Shown here: positions 36,314 through 46,596 of the stretch, piece by piece
Layout: each line of letters starts with the position of its first letter
How positions within the stretch are numbered: position 1 is the first letter of the stretch
DNA from: Paenibacillus soyae
GTDB lineage: Bacteria > Bacillota > Bacilli > Paenibacillales > Paenibacillaceae
Assembly (NCBI RefSeq): GCF_024623455.1
Contig: NZ_JANIPJ010000016.1
Span: 62,001-126,000, forward strand
Reading direction: 5' to 3'
Length of the DNA: 64,000 nucleotides
Made by a program: the position numbers and the translations under genes
The notes under the pieces: model-generated
Told to the model about the DNA's origin: nothing
Databases searched by the model: none
The model's input: the letters and a program-made list of their open reading frames with translations, nothing else

Positions 36314-39300
36314 GTGACGAAGGCAACGAAAACCGGTGATCGAGAGAAGCTTCAGGCTTTGGCGGACCGGGCGGCCGAATTATTGGAGACGAGGGGCCGG
36401 TATTTCACGGAAGGAACGAAGCTGGCATTGAAGGACATGCTGCTAGCGGCGCGAGAAGCGCTGGACGGCAAGGCGACCCTGCCGTTCTCCCGTAATCGCG
36501 AGTTTTACGCTCCGCGCGAGCGCGAGGAGGAGGCCATTCGGTTTGCCGGCAAACGGTTTACGATGGTGCCGCCCTTCAAGGAAGAAGGCAGCGTGTACGC
36601 GGAATACGGTCTGGAGCCCGCGCTCGAATGGTTTGAACGGCAGGAGTTGCTCGGAGGCAGCAGGGAGAAGCTCCTAAGCAGAGCGGAGCTTGCGATTTCG
36701 AAGGCGAAGGAATTGCTCGCGGAAGCGAAGTACGGGACGGAGGTCGGCTGCTGCAACGAAGAGGCAGGCAGGAAGCTGCGGGAATCGCTTCTTGTGCTGG
36801 AGTCGGCCAAACAGGCTCTCGGGTCGGAGCATTCCGAGGAAGCATTGGCGCTGGCCGTCGTGAACGTCGCCGACCGGACCCGCGACCTTCGCCATTCCCG
36901 CGTGCTCCGGACGGATGTGGACCCATCGGCATCCCTGTACTTCGACGAAGAGGGACGGAAGCGGGTAAAGGAGACGGTCGAATCGGATGCGCTCGTGCAA
37001 AGGCAGTATGAGGAGATGCTGCGGATCTCCGAGCATTACAGCCTCGAATATATTCAGAAGGCTTGCGCCATGATGATGGACGGCGAGGCGGATTACGGCG
37101 AATTGAATCAACACTTCTATTTGTGGAGCTCCACGGACAAAATCGTTAATTTCCGAACGCCGAAGCATGCCGTTCGGGCGACGATTTCCTTCGTGCTGCC
37201 ATCGGAAGAAAACGAGGAAGACGGGCTTGGCCATGTGTGGATCGATGACCTGGATATCCTGTCGGCAAGCGGAGGAAGTCTGACCATTCGAAACGCGGGG
37301 TTCGACGAGGGAGGCGACGCGCCAGACGGCTGGGTCCCGGAAGCGCGGAGCGGGAACCCCGTCATGAAATGGGAGCGGGAGTACCCTTTCTGCGGGGGAG
37401 GCGACCGGCTCCGGCCGGAATCCGCCAATCCGTCCTCGCAAACCTCGGCGCGTTATGCCGAAGGCGGCCTCAGACGTTCTCTGTATATCTGTAATCCGAC
37501 CCGGCAAGACGAAGGCTCCTGGCGATACGGGGAGACGTTCGAGATAGAGGCCGAAGCCGGGTATACGCTGACGTTCGCGGCGAAGCTGGACGGCAAGCTG
37601 AAGAGCGGAATAAAAACCGTCATCGCGTTTCTGGACGAGGCGGGTAGGCTGGTTGGCGAATTCGAGCATCGGTTCAACCGGAAATCCTCTATCCCGGGAG
37701 GCCGATTCCAGCTGGCCATGCAGTGCGATGCGGTCCGGTATGCGATGACGGGTGAGATAGAACACGCGCGCAAGGTCAAGCACGCGATCCTGTATATTCT
37801 CCATGACTTCTGTCAGGGCGCCGAGCATTGGATGGCGACGAATCTGCGCCCGGAAGGAAGCGACAGCTACGGCGCGGTTCAAGGCGGCAGGCTGCTGAGC
37901 AGCGCGGCCGTCAGCTATTCCTTGATCCGGCAAGCGGACGTCTTCTCGGGCGAAGAGAAGAATCGATTCTATCGCTTGGTCGATTATTTGCTCCGCTACA
38001 TGCTGGACCTCCGGGACCGTACCGAATGGACGCCTGACCAAGCGCAGGCGGGCTGCACCAATTGGCAGACGGACATGTGCGCCGGAACCGGGCTCATGAT
38101 GATGGCGCTGCCCGATTTCCCGAACCGGCATGCGTGGTTGTACAACGCGAACGCGGTATTGAAGGCCCAGCTCGAGCTGAACGTGAACCCGGATTCGTCC
38201 TGGCCCGAATCGATTCGCTACCATCATGCCGCGCTTGAACGGTTCGCCGGCTATGCGAAGGTCCTGCACCATGTCATGGGAGAGAATTGGTTCGAAACAA
38301 CGCCGCTGGCGAGAATGTTCGGCTTCAGCATCGAGATGCAGACCCCGGGCTACGACTTCTTCTCCGGGCGCGTCGGAACGCCGCCATTCGGCGATCACGC
38401 GCTCGGCGGAGGCGGGGAATTCGGCAGCTTCCCCGTCTATATGGGGGAGATCGCAAGGCTCGATCCCGAGCTGGCGGGCCGGATGTACCAGACATGGACG
38501 GCGGCGGGCAGACCGTTCAAGAAGCTGTGGGGGGAAGGCATCGTACTGGAAAATATGTTGGTCCAAACGGACATCCGTCTGCCTGCCGAGCCGCTTCGGC
38601 TAAGCTCCACGGACCGCTTCCCCGACGCGGGCATTTATATATTCCGGAACGGATTCGGCGAGCGGAAGCAAAGCTACTTCGCCATCATGTCCAGTCCCGA
38701 GCCTATCGGCCACGGCCATCTGGATCAAGGCTCGTTCATCCTGTATAAGAATTCGGTTCCTCTCGTCATGGATTCGGGAATCGAAGGCTACTTCGACAGC
38801 AGCACCAGCTGGCATATCAGCTCCTATTCCCATGCCTGCCTGCAGTTTGCGACGACCCGCTCGGATATCTCGAAGCACGGAGAGGGCATGATCAATTTGT
38901 CCGCGGGGACGTACAGCCTGGAACGCGGCTGGGTGGACGTGCCCCGTACCAGCCGGGTGCTGAACGTCTCGCTAGGCGATTCGGTGGAAAGCATTACGAT
39001 CGAGATTGCCAATCCCGAAGGGAAAGGTCGCCATATCCGGCATGTTTCTTATATGAAGGAACCGGAGCTGTATGTCATCCGCGACACGGTCGAGGATTTC
39101 GACGGGAAGGTGCTATTCTCGCTGCCCGTAGCCGCCAGTCAAACCAAGCTCGAAGGGAGCAGGCTTTATTCGGAGGGTACGTACGGAGTCGATCTCGAGA
39201 CGGCGTTTCTAGCTCCGGTTCGGGAGATTAGGCTGGAGAAAGGGCGGTCGACGCCATTCTTCGACAGCGGGGATGAGGGCTTCTCCATGATGGACTATAT

Positions 39301-39499
39301 CCGTGCCGTCGCCGACGCGAAGGATGGGTTTCTGACCGTCTTGCATCCGAAGGAGAGGAAGGCGCCGGGGCTTGCAATCGCAGTCGAGCCGAGCGGTACG
39401 ATTACGGTCCAAGCAGGGAATGAATCGATAAGTCTGACGCCGGCAGACGATCATTACGGCATCCGATTTCTCCGGCAGGGCCAGGAAGGAGATAGATAA
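36314..39499 (+). CDS. Cytoplasmic heparinase II/III-like lyase, paralog of the SLH lyase
   Basis: GTG at 36314 follows AAGGGGG with about 8-nt spacing; the open frame from 36143 has no ribosome site. The 1061-residue protein has no signal peptide, anchor or DNRLRE domain. It aligns through its length with the middle of the giant lyase: SRNREFYAPRE near its N-terminus, GLGHVWIDDLDI (jelly-roll), GAEHWM and GAVQGGR (toroid), SSWPESIRYHH, and GHGHLDQGSF near residue 799. It should cleave imported fragments of the same polymer. The next gene begins 2 nt after its stop, so the two are co-translated. Confidence 0.86.
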   Translation: MTKATKTGDREKLQALADRAAELLETRGRYFTEGTKLALKDMLLAAREALDGKATLPFSRNREFYAPREREEEAIRFAGKRFTMVPPFKEEGSVYAEYGLEPALEWFERQELLGGSREKLLSRAELAISKAKELLAEAKYGTEVGCCNEEAGRKLRESLLVLESAKQALGSEHSEEALALAVVNVADRTRDLRHSRVLRTDVDPSASLYFDEEGRKRVKETVESDALVQRQYEEMLRISEHYSLEYIQKACAMMMDGEADYGELNQHFYLWSSTDKIVNFRTPKHAVRATISFVLPSEENEEDGLGHVWIDDLDILSASGGSLTIRNAGFDEGGDAPDGWVPEARSGNPVMKWEREYPFCGGGDRLRPESANPSSQTSARYAEGGLRRSLYICNPTRQDEGSWRYGETFEIEAEAGYTLTFAAKLDGKLKSGIKTVIAFLDEAGRLVGEFEHRFNRKSSIPGGRFQLAMQCDAVRYAMTGEIEHARKVKHAILYILHDFCQGAEHWMATNLRPEGSDSYGAVQGGRLLSSAAVSYSLIRQADVFSGEEKNRFYRLVDYLLRYMLDLRDRTEWTPDQAQAGCTNWQTDMCAGTGLMMMALPDFPNRHAWLYNANAVLKAQLELNVNPDSSWPESIRYHHAALERFAGYAKVLHHVMGENWFETTPLARMFGFSIEMQTPGYDFFSGRVGTPPFGDHALGGGGEFGSFPVYMGEIARLDPELAGRMYQTWTAAGRPFKKLWGEGIVLENMLVQTDIRLPAEPLRLSSTDRFPDAGIYIFRNGFGERKQSYFAIMSSPEPIGHGHLDQGSFILYKNSVPLVMDSGIEGYFDSSTSWHISSYSHACLQFATTRSDISKHGEGMINLSAGTYSLERGWVDVPRTSRVLNVSLGDSVESITIEIANPEGKGRHIRHVSYMKEPELYVIRDTVEDFDGKVLFSLPVAASQTKLEGSRLYSEGTYGVDLETAFLAPVREIRLEKGRSTPFFDSGDEGFSMMDYIRAVADAKDGFLTVLHPKERKAPGLAIAVEPSGTITVQAGNESISLTPADDHYGIRFLRQGQEGDR

Positions 39500-39501
39500 C
39501 C

Positions 39502-42500
39502 ATGAAGGTTCGCATCGATTTACTCAAAGAATGGAAGGTGAGCGGAACAGCTGCAGACTCAGGCTACCGGCTGCAGGATAAGCTGGTACTCGAATACCCC
39601 GCGCCGGACGACGCCGCAGGCTGGTATCCGATCGGCTTCGAGCGGGGGAATGACCGCGCGCTGGATGCAATGGGCTGGTACGGCTTCCTGCTCGACTTGC
39701 ATACGGAGGATGAAACCGCACAGCTTATCCTTCATGCCCATTTCGCGGACGATCGGAAGCTTCAGGCCAAGCTATCCGTCGCCGGAGCCGGCAGTCACGA
39801 GCTGAGGGTGAGGCTGGAGGACTTCGAGATCGAAGCGGCCAAGTCCAATATTTGGCGGTTCTTGAACCGTCTTGAGCTGCAAGGCAATGCAGTGCTTCGT
39901 TCGGCGCGTCTGGTACGCGGGGAGAAGCTGTTTGTCCAAGCGGACATCAGGGGCAAATCGGGCGAAGCCGGCGAACAGGTCGCTTACGAGATAACCGTCC
40001 ATAACTGCACGGATAGCCGCCAGCTCGTCGCCGTCAACCAGAAGTATGACGGTTGGGAAGCCTTGCATGCGGAACTAACGCCTAGGCAGTTCGTCTTGGA
40101 GCCTTTCGAAAGCCGTGGCATAACAGCTTCTTTGACGGTGCGCGACTCCATGGTGCCCGGCGGCCACGAGACGACCGTTCTCGGCTTCGTCGCGAACGGC
40201 GACGGCGGAAGCGAGAGCCGTGTGGAGCTGAAGACGATGCGCAAGCTTGCGCATCCGTATATTTATTGGAACAAGGAGCAATGGGCGGAGCGCAGGGCGC
40301 TGATTGACCGATATGAATGCTTCCGCCCAGGCTATGCGCGCATCTTGGCGGATGCGGAGGCCTGGGTCGTGAAGCCGCCTGTTCCGGTAGAGGAGCGGGA
40401 TTACTGCTATGATACGAGCGAAGAGCATTACATCATGTCCGCGGCTTACGCCTATGCTTTGACGGGGGAGAAGCGGTACGCGGACAAAGTAGCGCAGTTC
40501 CTTCGTTATTTCATCGACGAGAACAGCGGCTATCCAAGGAAGAAGAAGGGCTGCAGCCAAAGCTACGTGCAGGAAGGGCACTTCTTCCAGCATCTCGCCA
40601 TCCCGTACGACATTATCCATGATGCGGGCGTGCTGACGCCGGAGGAGCGCGAAGGCGTGGAAACATGCTTCCGTCTTTATATGGATATATTGGATCATCA
40701 CATCCGCAGAGGGTATATATCCAACTGGCTGCTGTCCGAGATCACGGGCGCCTTCTACTGCGCCCTCGCGATTCAAGACATGGAGAGGGCGCTGCGGTTC
40801 GTGTTCGGACCGGGCGGCTCCATCGAGCAGCTGCGTTACGGCGTGTTCAACGACGGCTGGTGGTACGAATGCTCGGTCAGCTACAACACGTGGGTATCGT
40901 CGATGTACATCCATACGGCGCATGCGCTGCTTCCCTTCGGCATAAATATTTTGCACGAGCATTTCGCCGTTCCGTTCAACGATGAGGTGAACAGCACGTT
41001 CGGCGGCAGAGATGCGGAGGTTCGCTTCGGAATGGTGAACAAAAGGTGGGGCGGCAATCGCAAAAGCTATGTCCGGATAAAAGACATGTTCGATGCTCCG
41101 CTGCCCTTTTTAGATGATAGAGGCGTGCTGTTCGGCATCAGCGATTCCGTGGAAAGGAAGCTGGAGGGCGTTCATTTCGGGTCGACGTACGATTTGGCAT
41201 ACCTGTATTATCAAGATCCCCAATACGTCCCGGTCATCCGGATGAACGGGGAGACGGATCCGATATTCGGTCACGCGGAGCTGCCGGAAACCGCGTCCCC
41301 TCGCGCGATGGCGAACTCGTTCGCGGATAACGTGGGCATCGCGATGCTTCGGAGCCAAGCGCCGGGAAGGGAGCGGCGGCGGCAGATCCAGGCGGTGCTC
41401 CGTTACGGCTCCCATGGTTACGCGCACGGACATTTCGACCGGACGGGCCTGTTGTCGGTCATGCGTTACGGACGCAGCTTCTTCAACCCGGAGCATGTCT
41501 GGTGGGGCTACGCCCATTTCATGTACAAATTTTACGTGCAGAACTCCATGACGAAGAACATGGTCGTCGTCGACGGGAAGATGCAGGTGCCTGCCGATTC
41601 CAGAAGGACTCTATTCTACAGCGGTCAAGCGATCCAGGCCGCGGCGGTCGAGACGACCTCCGCCTGGGCGTTCCCGCCTTACGGAGGCATGGTCTACCGG
41701 GAGAAAGAAACGCTGAAGGAACGCTGCGCCATGAATGCCAGCTATCTCCCGGAAGCGCCGGAAGGCGCCGAATACGGCGAGCTGTCGGCATACACGGAGC
41801 CCGTGCGGCAGAAACGGGTGATGGCCGTAACCGATGATTTCATCGTCCTGTTCGACTTCCTGCAAGGGGAGATCGAGCATCAATACGACTGCTTGTTCCA
41901 GATCAAAGGCTTTAAGGAGCTGACAGCGGAACGGTTGGTTCGGACCAACCATACAAGCCAGTGGTCGGACCATCCGTTATCGGACGCGCAGTTCATTACG
42001 GAATGCCATTGGTACGAAGCGGAAGGGACGAGCGTCGCGCGCTTCGAGACGTTATTCGGCGAAGGAGAGGATTTGAGAGGGACCCGGACGGCTTACAACG
42101 AACCCGGTCCGCTCAAGCTGGATGTGCATACCGCATGGCCGAGGCGGACGGTACAGATCGTCGGCCGGGCCGCCGAGAATCACGGCATTACAATACCGAT
42201 GGAATACGCGGTGGAGGCGGATGGCGTCACCATAGCGGAAGGCGGCTTCGGGGCGTGGATTCTTGGCGAAGGCAAGGTCGATGCGGCAATCGAAGAAGGC
42301 GCGAAAACCTTGACGCTGCGCGTCCGCAACTACCCGACCTATACCGAACAAAGATACCCCGAGCGGACCAGGCAAGGACTGTTCTGGGGCGAGGCCTCTA
42401 TCCAGACGGCTGACGGCGAGAAGCTTCTTCTGAGCGAGCTGTCTCCCGAATACGTCAATGTAGATCCGGGCTTCGGAATCGGGCGGGATTACGAGGGCGG

Positions 42501-42912
42501 CCGCGTCACGATCGTAGGGAATGAATATCCCCATGCGATCCCGACGAGCCCCGTCGACCATGACCGGGAGGCGGTCATTCGCGTCGACTTAACGAAGCTT
42601 CAGGCCGTCCGGTTCGTCGGATTGATCGGCGCGGACGCCTTTCCGGGAGACGAGTCGCAGAGACGCGTCACTTACGGCATCCGGACGACGGGCCGAACCG
42701 GACGATTCGTTACGGTAATCGAGCCTTACGAAGCCGGACGAATGGTCGAGTCGGTCCATGCCCTGGACGAGAATACGGTGCGAGTCGAGCTCCGGGACGG
42801 ACGCGCGCAAGCGATAACCGTGCAGCACATGGATTCGGACCGTAACTCCGTAATGCTGCGGGAATTCCGGAACGGCATGCTGATCCGGGAGGAATTGGCG
42901 GAAGGCAAGTAA
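39502..42912 (+). CDS. Second cytoplasmic heparinase II/III-like protein
   Basis: The 1136-residue protein lacks a signal peptide. A beta-sandwich N-terminal region (about 1-260) is followed by an alpha/alpha-toroid (about 265-600) containing NDGWWYECSVSYNTW. The heparinase-type segment GYAHGHFDR lies near residue 636, and a beta-rich C-terminal region follows. The HGHxD core fits a lyase-like His and Asp; the family is known for uronate polysaccharide lyases. It is clearly a distant relative of the preceding gene, not a recent duplicate. It likely works on a different linkage of the same imported oligosaccharide. Substrate is unknown. Confidence 0.82.
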   Translation: MKVRIDLLKEWKVSGTAADSGYRLQDKLVLEYPAPDDAAGWYPIGFERGNDRALDAMGWYGFLLDLHTEDETAQLILHAHFADDRKLQAKLSVAGAGSHELRVRLEDFEIEAAKSNIWRFLNRLELQGNAVLRSARLVRGEKLFVQADIRGKSGEAGEQVAYEITVHNCTDSRQLVAVNQKYDGWEALHAELTPRQFVLEPFESRGITASLTVRDSMVPGGHETTVLGFVANGDGGSESRVELKTMRKLAHPYIYWNKEQWAERRALIDRYECFRPGYARILADAEAWVVKPPVPVEERDYCYDTSEEHYIMSAAYAYALTGEKRYADKVAQFLRYFIDENSGYPRKKKGCSQSYVQEGHFFQHLAIPYDIIHDAGVLTPEEREGVETCFRLYMDILDHHIRRGYISNWLLSEITGAFYCALAIQDMERALRFVFGPGGSIEQLRYGVFNDGWWYECSVSYNTWVSSMYIHTAHALLPFGINILHEHFAVPFNDEVNSTFGGRDAEVRFGMVNKRWGGNRKSYVRIKDMFDAPLPFLDDRGVLFGISDSVERKLEGVHFGSTYDLAYLYYQDPQYVPVIRMNGETDPIFGHAELPETASPRAMANSFADNVGIAMLRSQAPGRERRRQIQAVLRYGSHGYAHGHFDRTGLLSVMRYGRSFFNPEHVWWGYAHFMYKFYVQNSMTKNMVVVDGKMQVPADSRRTLFYSGQAIQAAAVETTSAWAFPPYGGMVYREKETLKERCAMNASYLPEAPEGAEYGELSAYTEPVRQKRVMAVTDDFIVLFDFLQGEIEHQYDCLFQIKGFKELTAERLVRTNHTSQWSDHPLSDAQFITECHWYEAEGTSVARFETLFGEGEDLRGTRTAYNEPGPLKLDVHTAWPRRTVQIVGRAAENHGITIPMEYAVEADGVTIAEGGFGAWILGEGKVDAAIEEGAKTLTLRVRNYPTYTEQRYPERTRQGLFWGEASIQTADGEKLLLSELSPEYVNVDPGFGIGRDYEGGRVTIVGNEYPHAIPTSPVDHDREAVIRVDLTKLQAVRFVGLIGADAFPGDESQRRVTYGIRTTGRTGRFVTVIEPYEAGRMVESVHALDENTVRVELRDGRAQAITVQHMDSDRNSVMLREFRNGMLIREELAEGK

Positions 42913-42940
42913 GTCATGGCAAACCGATACGAAAGGAAGG

Positions 42941-42960
42941 CATGAGACGCGCGTCTCATG
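42941..42960. promoter_or_regulatory. 20-nt perfect palindrome before the YesS gene
   Basis: CATGAGACGC is followed directly by its reverse complement GCGTCTCATG. It lies 28 bp after the lyase stop and about 118 bp before the regulator start. It could be a weak terminator or an operator. A -10 box TATAAT at 43036-43041 belongs to the regulator promoter. Confidence 0.45.
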
Positions 42961-43077
42961 TCTATTTCGCGTGGAATCTTAAATAACCGTACATTTCGCC
43001 AAAAAAACCGCATACAAAGCATGCCGGCTTGTTTTTATAATGGTGGGTACAACGAAACAGAGACGAAGGAGGAGCTT

Positions 43078-45390
43078 ATGAACGTCGTTCGCGGCTTTTT
43101 GCTTAGGAAGAGCTTGTTAGTCCGAATTATCTTATCCTATCTATTCGTGGGCCTGATCATCCTTGCGGCGCTGACCCTTGCCATCACATCAAGAGTTTCC
43201 GAGAGCCTGAAGGACGAATTGACCGAGTCGACGGACCGCTCGCTGGAGCAATCCTATAATACGGCGAATATATTGCTCAGCTCGACGTACCGGCATTTTG
43301 CAAACGCTTACGCTTCGCCGGACATTCAAGCGGGCTTCTACGCGCATTCGTTCGACACCGCCATGATGGGTAGAATCGGGGGCACCCTGACGGACCTCGC
43401 CAATACGAATCCGATGGTCCATTCCGTTTATTTGCTCAACACCCGGCAGAAGCTGGCTTTCTCGTCGCTGACGACCGTCCGGTCGTTCGACGAGTTTTAC
43501 GATTCGCAAATTCTTCATCTGCTCGAAAATACCCAATCGTTGCGAGGGAGCATCTTCATTCCCCGCCATACGTCGTTCGTGCACGATACAAAACCGTTTA
43601 GCGGCAATCTCATATCCGTCGCCTACATGAGCACCCGCGACGATCAGGCTTCGAATGGAGCGCTGATCCTGAATTTGGATCAACGGGTCCTGCAGACTAT
43701 GATGATGAACGGCGCGGGCAGCAAGTCGTTCCAGTCAATGATCGTAAACCGGCAGGGCGTCGTCATCTCGCATTCGGACGATGCGTTGATCCAAACGGAC
43801 GTTTCTGAGCTGCCGGCCATTCAATCCATCCTGCAAGCTGAGGCCTCCCAAGGCGTCGTGGAGACGGAAGCGGGCGGAACCGCGCATCGCTTGTTCTACA
43901 TCAAGTCCGACAGCCTGGGCTGGATTTTCATCGGCGACGTCAATTATGGCAGCCTGCTCGGCAAAGTGAATGCGGTCAGAGGGTACATCCTGTCGGTCAC
44001 GGCCGTCATCCTGGTCGCCGTTATGGTCAGCGGATTCTTTTTCACGCGAATGATTTACGGTCCCATCCACCGACTGCTTAAGCATATCGCCAAGGCGCCG
44101 GATTCCGAGTCGGCCAGTGAATTCGAGACGCTGTCGAAGACGTTCCGGCATTTGGAGCGAAGGGTGCAGGATCTGCAGACGAGCATGGCCGGTTACCGGC
44201 ATGCGGAACGGGAGGAGACGCTGCGCCAGCTTGCGGCGGGCGCCTGGAGCAGCGAGCCGGACATGGCCGCAAGATTGTCCCGGCTCGGCATTCGCCTTCC
44301 GGCTCCGGGGTTCCAGATCGGCATGCTTCGTCTGGACCATTACGAAGAGCTGAGGCAAGCCTACAGCCCCAATGATCTGTATTTGCTTAAATACGGCGTA
44401 TCCAATATCGCGGACGAGCTCGGAGCCCCGCGGTTCCAATCGTTCGGCTTCGACGGAGGAGAGGACCGGATCGTTATTCTGTTTCTGAAGCCGGAGGGCG
44501 AGGACGAGGAGCTCAGGCAGCTGATGCTCGATATTCAACGGAACGCGGAGCGTTTCCTGCAGCTGTCGGTCACGGCATCTCTTGGCATGCACGTTGATGA
44601 CATCCGGCAAATTCCTCAGTCGTGGCAGTCGGCTTACAACGGCTCGCGTTACCGGCTGGCCTATGGTCGGAAATGCTTTATCCCCGCGGATATCGAGACC
44701 AGCCGGGAGTCGATCCAAGGCAGCCAGTCCGCCGGCATGGAGAAGCAGGTGACCGACAGCATGAAGCTCGGCGACGCCTCAAGAACGGCGGATGCCTTCA
44801 AGCAATATTTCGGTCTGCTGCGCCACGCGCCATACGATGAAACGATGTTATTGCTGAACCAGCTGCTCTTCACCGTAACGAGAGCCTCCAAAGCGATGGC
44901 GTCGGGCGATTTGAGCGGGCTCAGCCTCGATATCGGCACGCTTGGCCAGCAGCTGTACAGGTGGGAGACGCTGGACGAGATCGAGGAATGGTTCATCGGG
45001 CTGGGCGAGACGGCAATCAGCCTGAGGGATCGGCAGTCTTCCCGGAAGAACGTCATGATCGTGGAGAAGCTGAAGCGCCATATTCATGCCCATTACGAGA
45101 ATCCGAACTTGACCGTGGACATGCTGGCGGACGTCGCGGGGCTGTCGGTCAACTATATGAGGAAAATTTTTAAGGATATCGTCGGCGTCTCTTTGAACCA
45201 GTATTTGACGGACCACCGGTTCGAGAAGGCGAAGGAGCTGCTTCTGACCACCGATTTGCCCGCCAATCGGATCGGCGAGATGGTCGGGTTCGACAATACG
45301 AAGTACTTTTACATTTCCTTCAAGAAGCACTGCGGAAAAACGCCCGATCACTTCCGGAAAAGCAGCGGCGAGCGGATGGAAGAAGCATGA
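43078..45390 (+). CDS. YesS-type membrane AraC regulator
   Basis: ATG at 43078 follows AAGGAGGAG; the longer upstream frame is rejected. The 770-residue protein has TM1 (about 12-36), an extracellular Cache-like sensor domain, TM2 (about 300-325), a linker and a central cytoplasmic region. A C-terminal AraC-type double helix-turn-helix (about 660-765) includes LTVDMLADVAGLSVNYMRK. YesS in Bacillus subtilis regulates rhamnogalacturonan genes. Here it sits between lyase genes and an ABC importer and should sense the same glycan outside the cell and switch these operons on. Confidence 0.9.
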   Translation: MNVVRGFLLRKSLLVRIILSYLFVGLIILAALTLAITSRVSESLKDELTESTDRSLEQSYNTANILLSSTYRHFANAYASPDIQAGFYAHSFDTAMMGRIGGTLTDLANTNPMVHSVYLLNTRQKLAFSSLTTVRSFDEFYDSQILHLLENTQSLRGSIFIPRHTSFVHDTKPFSGNLISVAYMSTRDDQASNGALILNLDQRVLQTMMMNGAGSKSFQSMIVNRQGVVISHSDDALIQTDVSELPAIQSILQAEASQGVVETEAGGTAHRLFYIKSDSLGWIFIGDVNYGSLLGKVNAVRGYILSVTAVILVAVMVSGFFFTRMIYGPIHRLLKHIAKAPDSESASEFETLSKTFRHLERRVQDLQTSMAGYRHAEREETLRQLAAGAWSSEPDMAARLSRLGIRLPAPGFQIGMLRLDHYEELRQAYSPNDLYLLKYGVSNIADELGAPRFQSFGFDGGEDRIVILFLKPEGEDEELRQLMLDIQRNAERFLQLSVTASLGMHVDDIRQIPQSWQSAYNGSRYRLAYGRKCFIPADIETSRESIQGSQSAGMEKQVTDSMKLGDASRTADAFKQYFGLLRHAPYDETMLLLNQLLFTVTRASKAMASGDLSGLSLDIGTLGQQLYRWETLDEIEEWFIGLGETAISLRDRQSSRKNVMIVEKLKRHIHAHYENPNLTVDMLADVAGLSVNYMRKIFKDIVGVSLNQYLTDHRFEKAKELLLTTDLPANRIGEMVGFDNTKYFYISFKKHCGKTPDHFRKSSGERMEEA

Positions 45391-45404
45391 AGCATAGCGG
45401 AACA

Positions 45405-45433
45405 AGCCCCCTTTTTCGGAGAAATAGGGGGCT
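45405..45433 (+). terminator. Terminator after the YesS gene
   Basis: AGCCCCCT (45405-45412) pairs with AGGGGGCT (45426-45433). The stem is GC-rich but the trailing sequence CATTCG has few T. It probably ends the regulator transcript. The gap to 45600 carries the importer promoter; I see no strong consensus boxes in it. Confidence 0.6.
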
Positions 45434-45599
45434 CATTCGTTCCCATTTCGGCAGGAATTAATCGAATGATTGCATTTCAAACCCATGGTTTCCGTGTCTT
45501 TTATGCTTTTTGGACGGTTTTTGAGGTTTTGCGTTCGCGGCGGAGGCGATAAAGTGGGAGCATGACATCAGCAACGAGTGCGAAGGAGGAACGACAACA

Positions 45600-46577
45600 A
45601 TGAGCGCTACCCCAGCCGGCTACGCCGAACAAGCTTATTCCCCGTCCAAAAAACGAAGCGCGATCGGGGCCTTCATCTTTGAACTATTGAAAAATAAGTT
45701 TCTGTATTTGCTTGCCCTGCCCGGCATGATCTGGTTTTTCGTTTTCGCCTACTTGCCCATGGGCGGAATCATTATCGCCTTTCAGGATTTCAAGGCGATG
45801 CAGGGCATTGCCGGCAGCGAGTTCGTCGGTCTGAAAAACTTCAGATTTTTCTTCCGGTCGAACGACTGGATTCAAATCGTGACGAACACGCTGTTTCTGA
45901 ACGTGCTGTTCATCGTCTTCAATACGCTTGCGGCCGTCGCGATCGCGGTGATGGTCACCGAGCTCGGGGGCAAATGGTTCAAGAAGCTGACCCAGTCGGT
46001 CATGATTTTCCCGCATTTCCTGTCGTGGACCGTGGTCGCGATGTTCGTCATGGCCTTCGTGGCGACGGACGGAGGCTTCATTAACCAGATTCTGTCCGCG
46101 TTCGGCATACCCCCCGTGCAGTTTCTTTCGTCGCCGGAGTATTGGCCGTTTATTCTCGTGCTGCTCAAGATCTGGCACGGAGCGGGCTTCGCTTCGATCG
46201 TGTACATGGCGACGATATCGGGCATCAATCCCGACATCTACGAATCGGCCTCCATCGACGGGGCCAGCCGCTTCCAGAAGATCCGCTTCATCACGCTTCC
46301 GCTGCTGAAGCCTACCGTCATCCTGCTGCTCATTCTGGCCGTCGGCGGCATCTTCAACGGCGACTTCGGCATGATCTACGCGATTATCGGGCGCAACCCT
46401 CCCCTCTATCCGACGACGGACGTCATCGATACGTATCTGTTCCGGGCGATGATGGATCTTGGCGACATGAGCATGTCCGCCGCAATCGGCTTCATGCAAT
46501 CCCTGATCGGATTCCTTCTCGTCTTGAGCGTCAATGCCATCGCGAAGAAGCTCGCGCCGGAATCCGCCATTTTCTAA
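45600..46577 (+). CDS. LplB-type sugar ABC permease (second locus)
   Basis: ATG follows GAAGGAGGA. The 325-residue protein has six predicted helices and an EAA loop (YESASIDGASRFQKIRFITLPLL). It pairs with the next permease and with a lipoprotein in the same operon. By context it imports the oligosaccharides released by the SLH lyase. The ATPase is again absent from the operon. Confidence 0.92.
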   Translation: MSATPAGYAEQAYSPSKKRSAIGAFIFELLKNKFLYLLALPGMIWFFVFAYLPMGGIIIAFQDFKAMQGIAGSEFVGLKNFRFFFRSNDWIQIVTNTLFLNVLFIVFNTLAAVAIAVMVTELGGKWFKKLTQSVMIFPHFLSWTVVAMFVMAFVATDGGFINQILSAFGIPPVQFLSSPEYWPFILVLLKIWHGAGFASIVYMATISGINPDIYESASIDGASRFQKIRFITLPLLKPTVILLLILAVGGIFNGDFGMIYAIIGRNPPLYPTTDVIDTYLFRAMMDLGDMSMSAAIGFMQSLIGFLLVLSVNAIAKKLAPESAIF

Positions 46578-46596
46578 TAAGGAAGTGAAACCATCC

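Noticed and set aside
36674..38566. 630-codon leftward frame inside the cytoplasmic lyase gene
   Set aside because: It is antisense to a well-supported gene, has no ribosome site and Arg-rich low-quality sequence. It is a shadow of GC-rich third positions.
43735..45405. Leftward frames of 327 and 185 codons in the YesS gene
   Set aside because: Shadows of the membrane AraC regulator gene.
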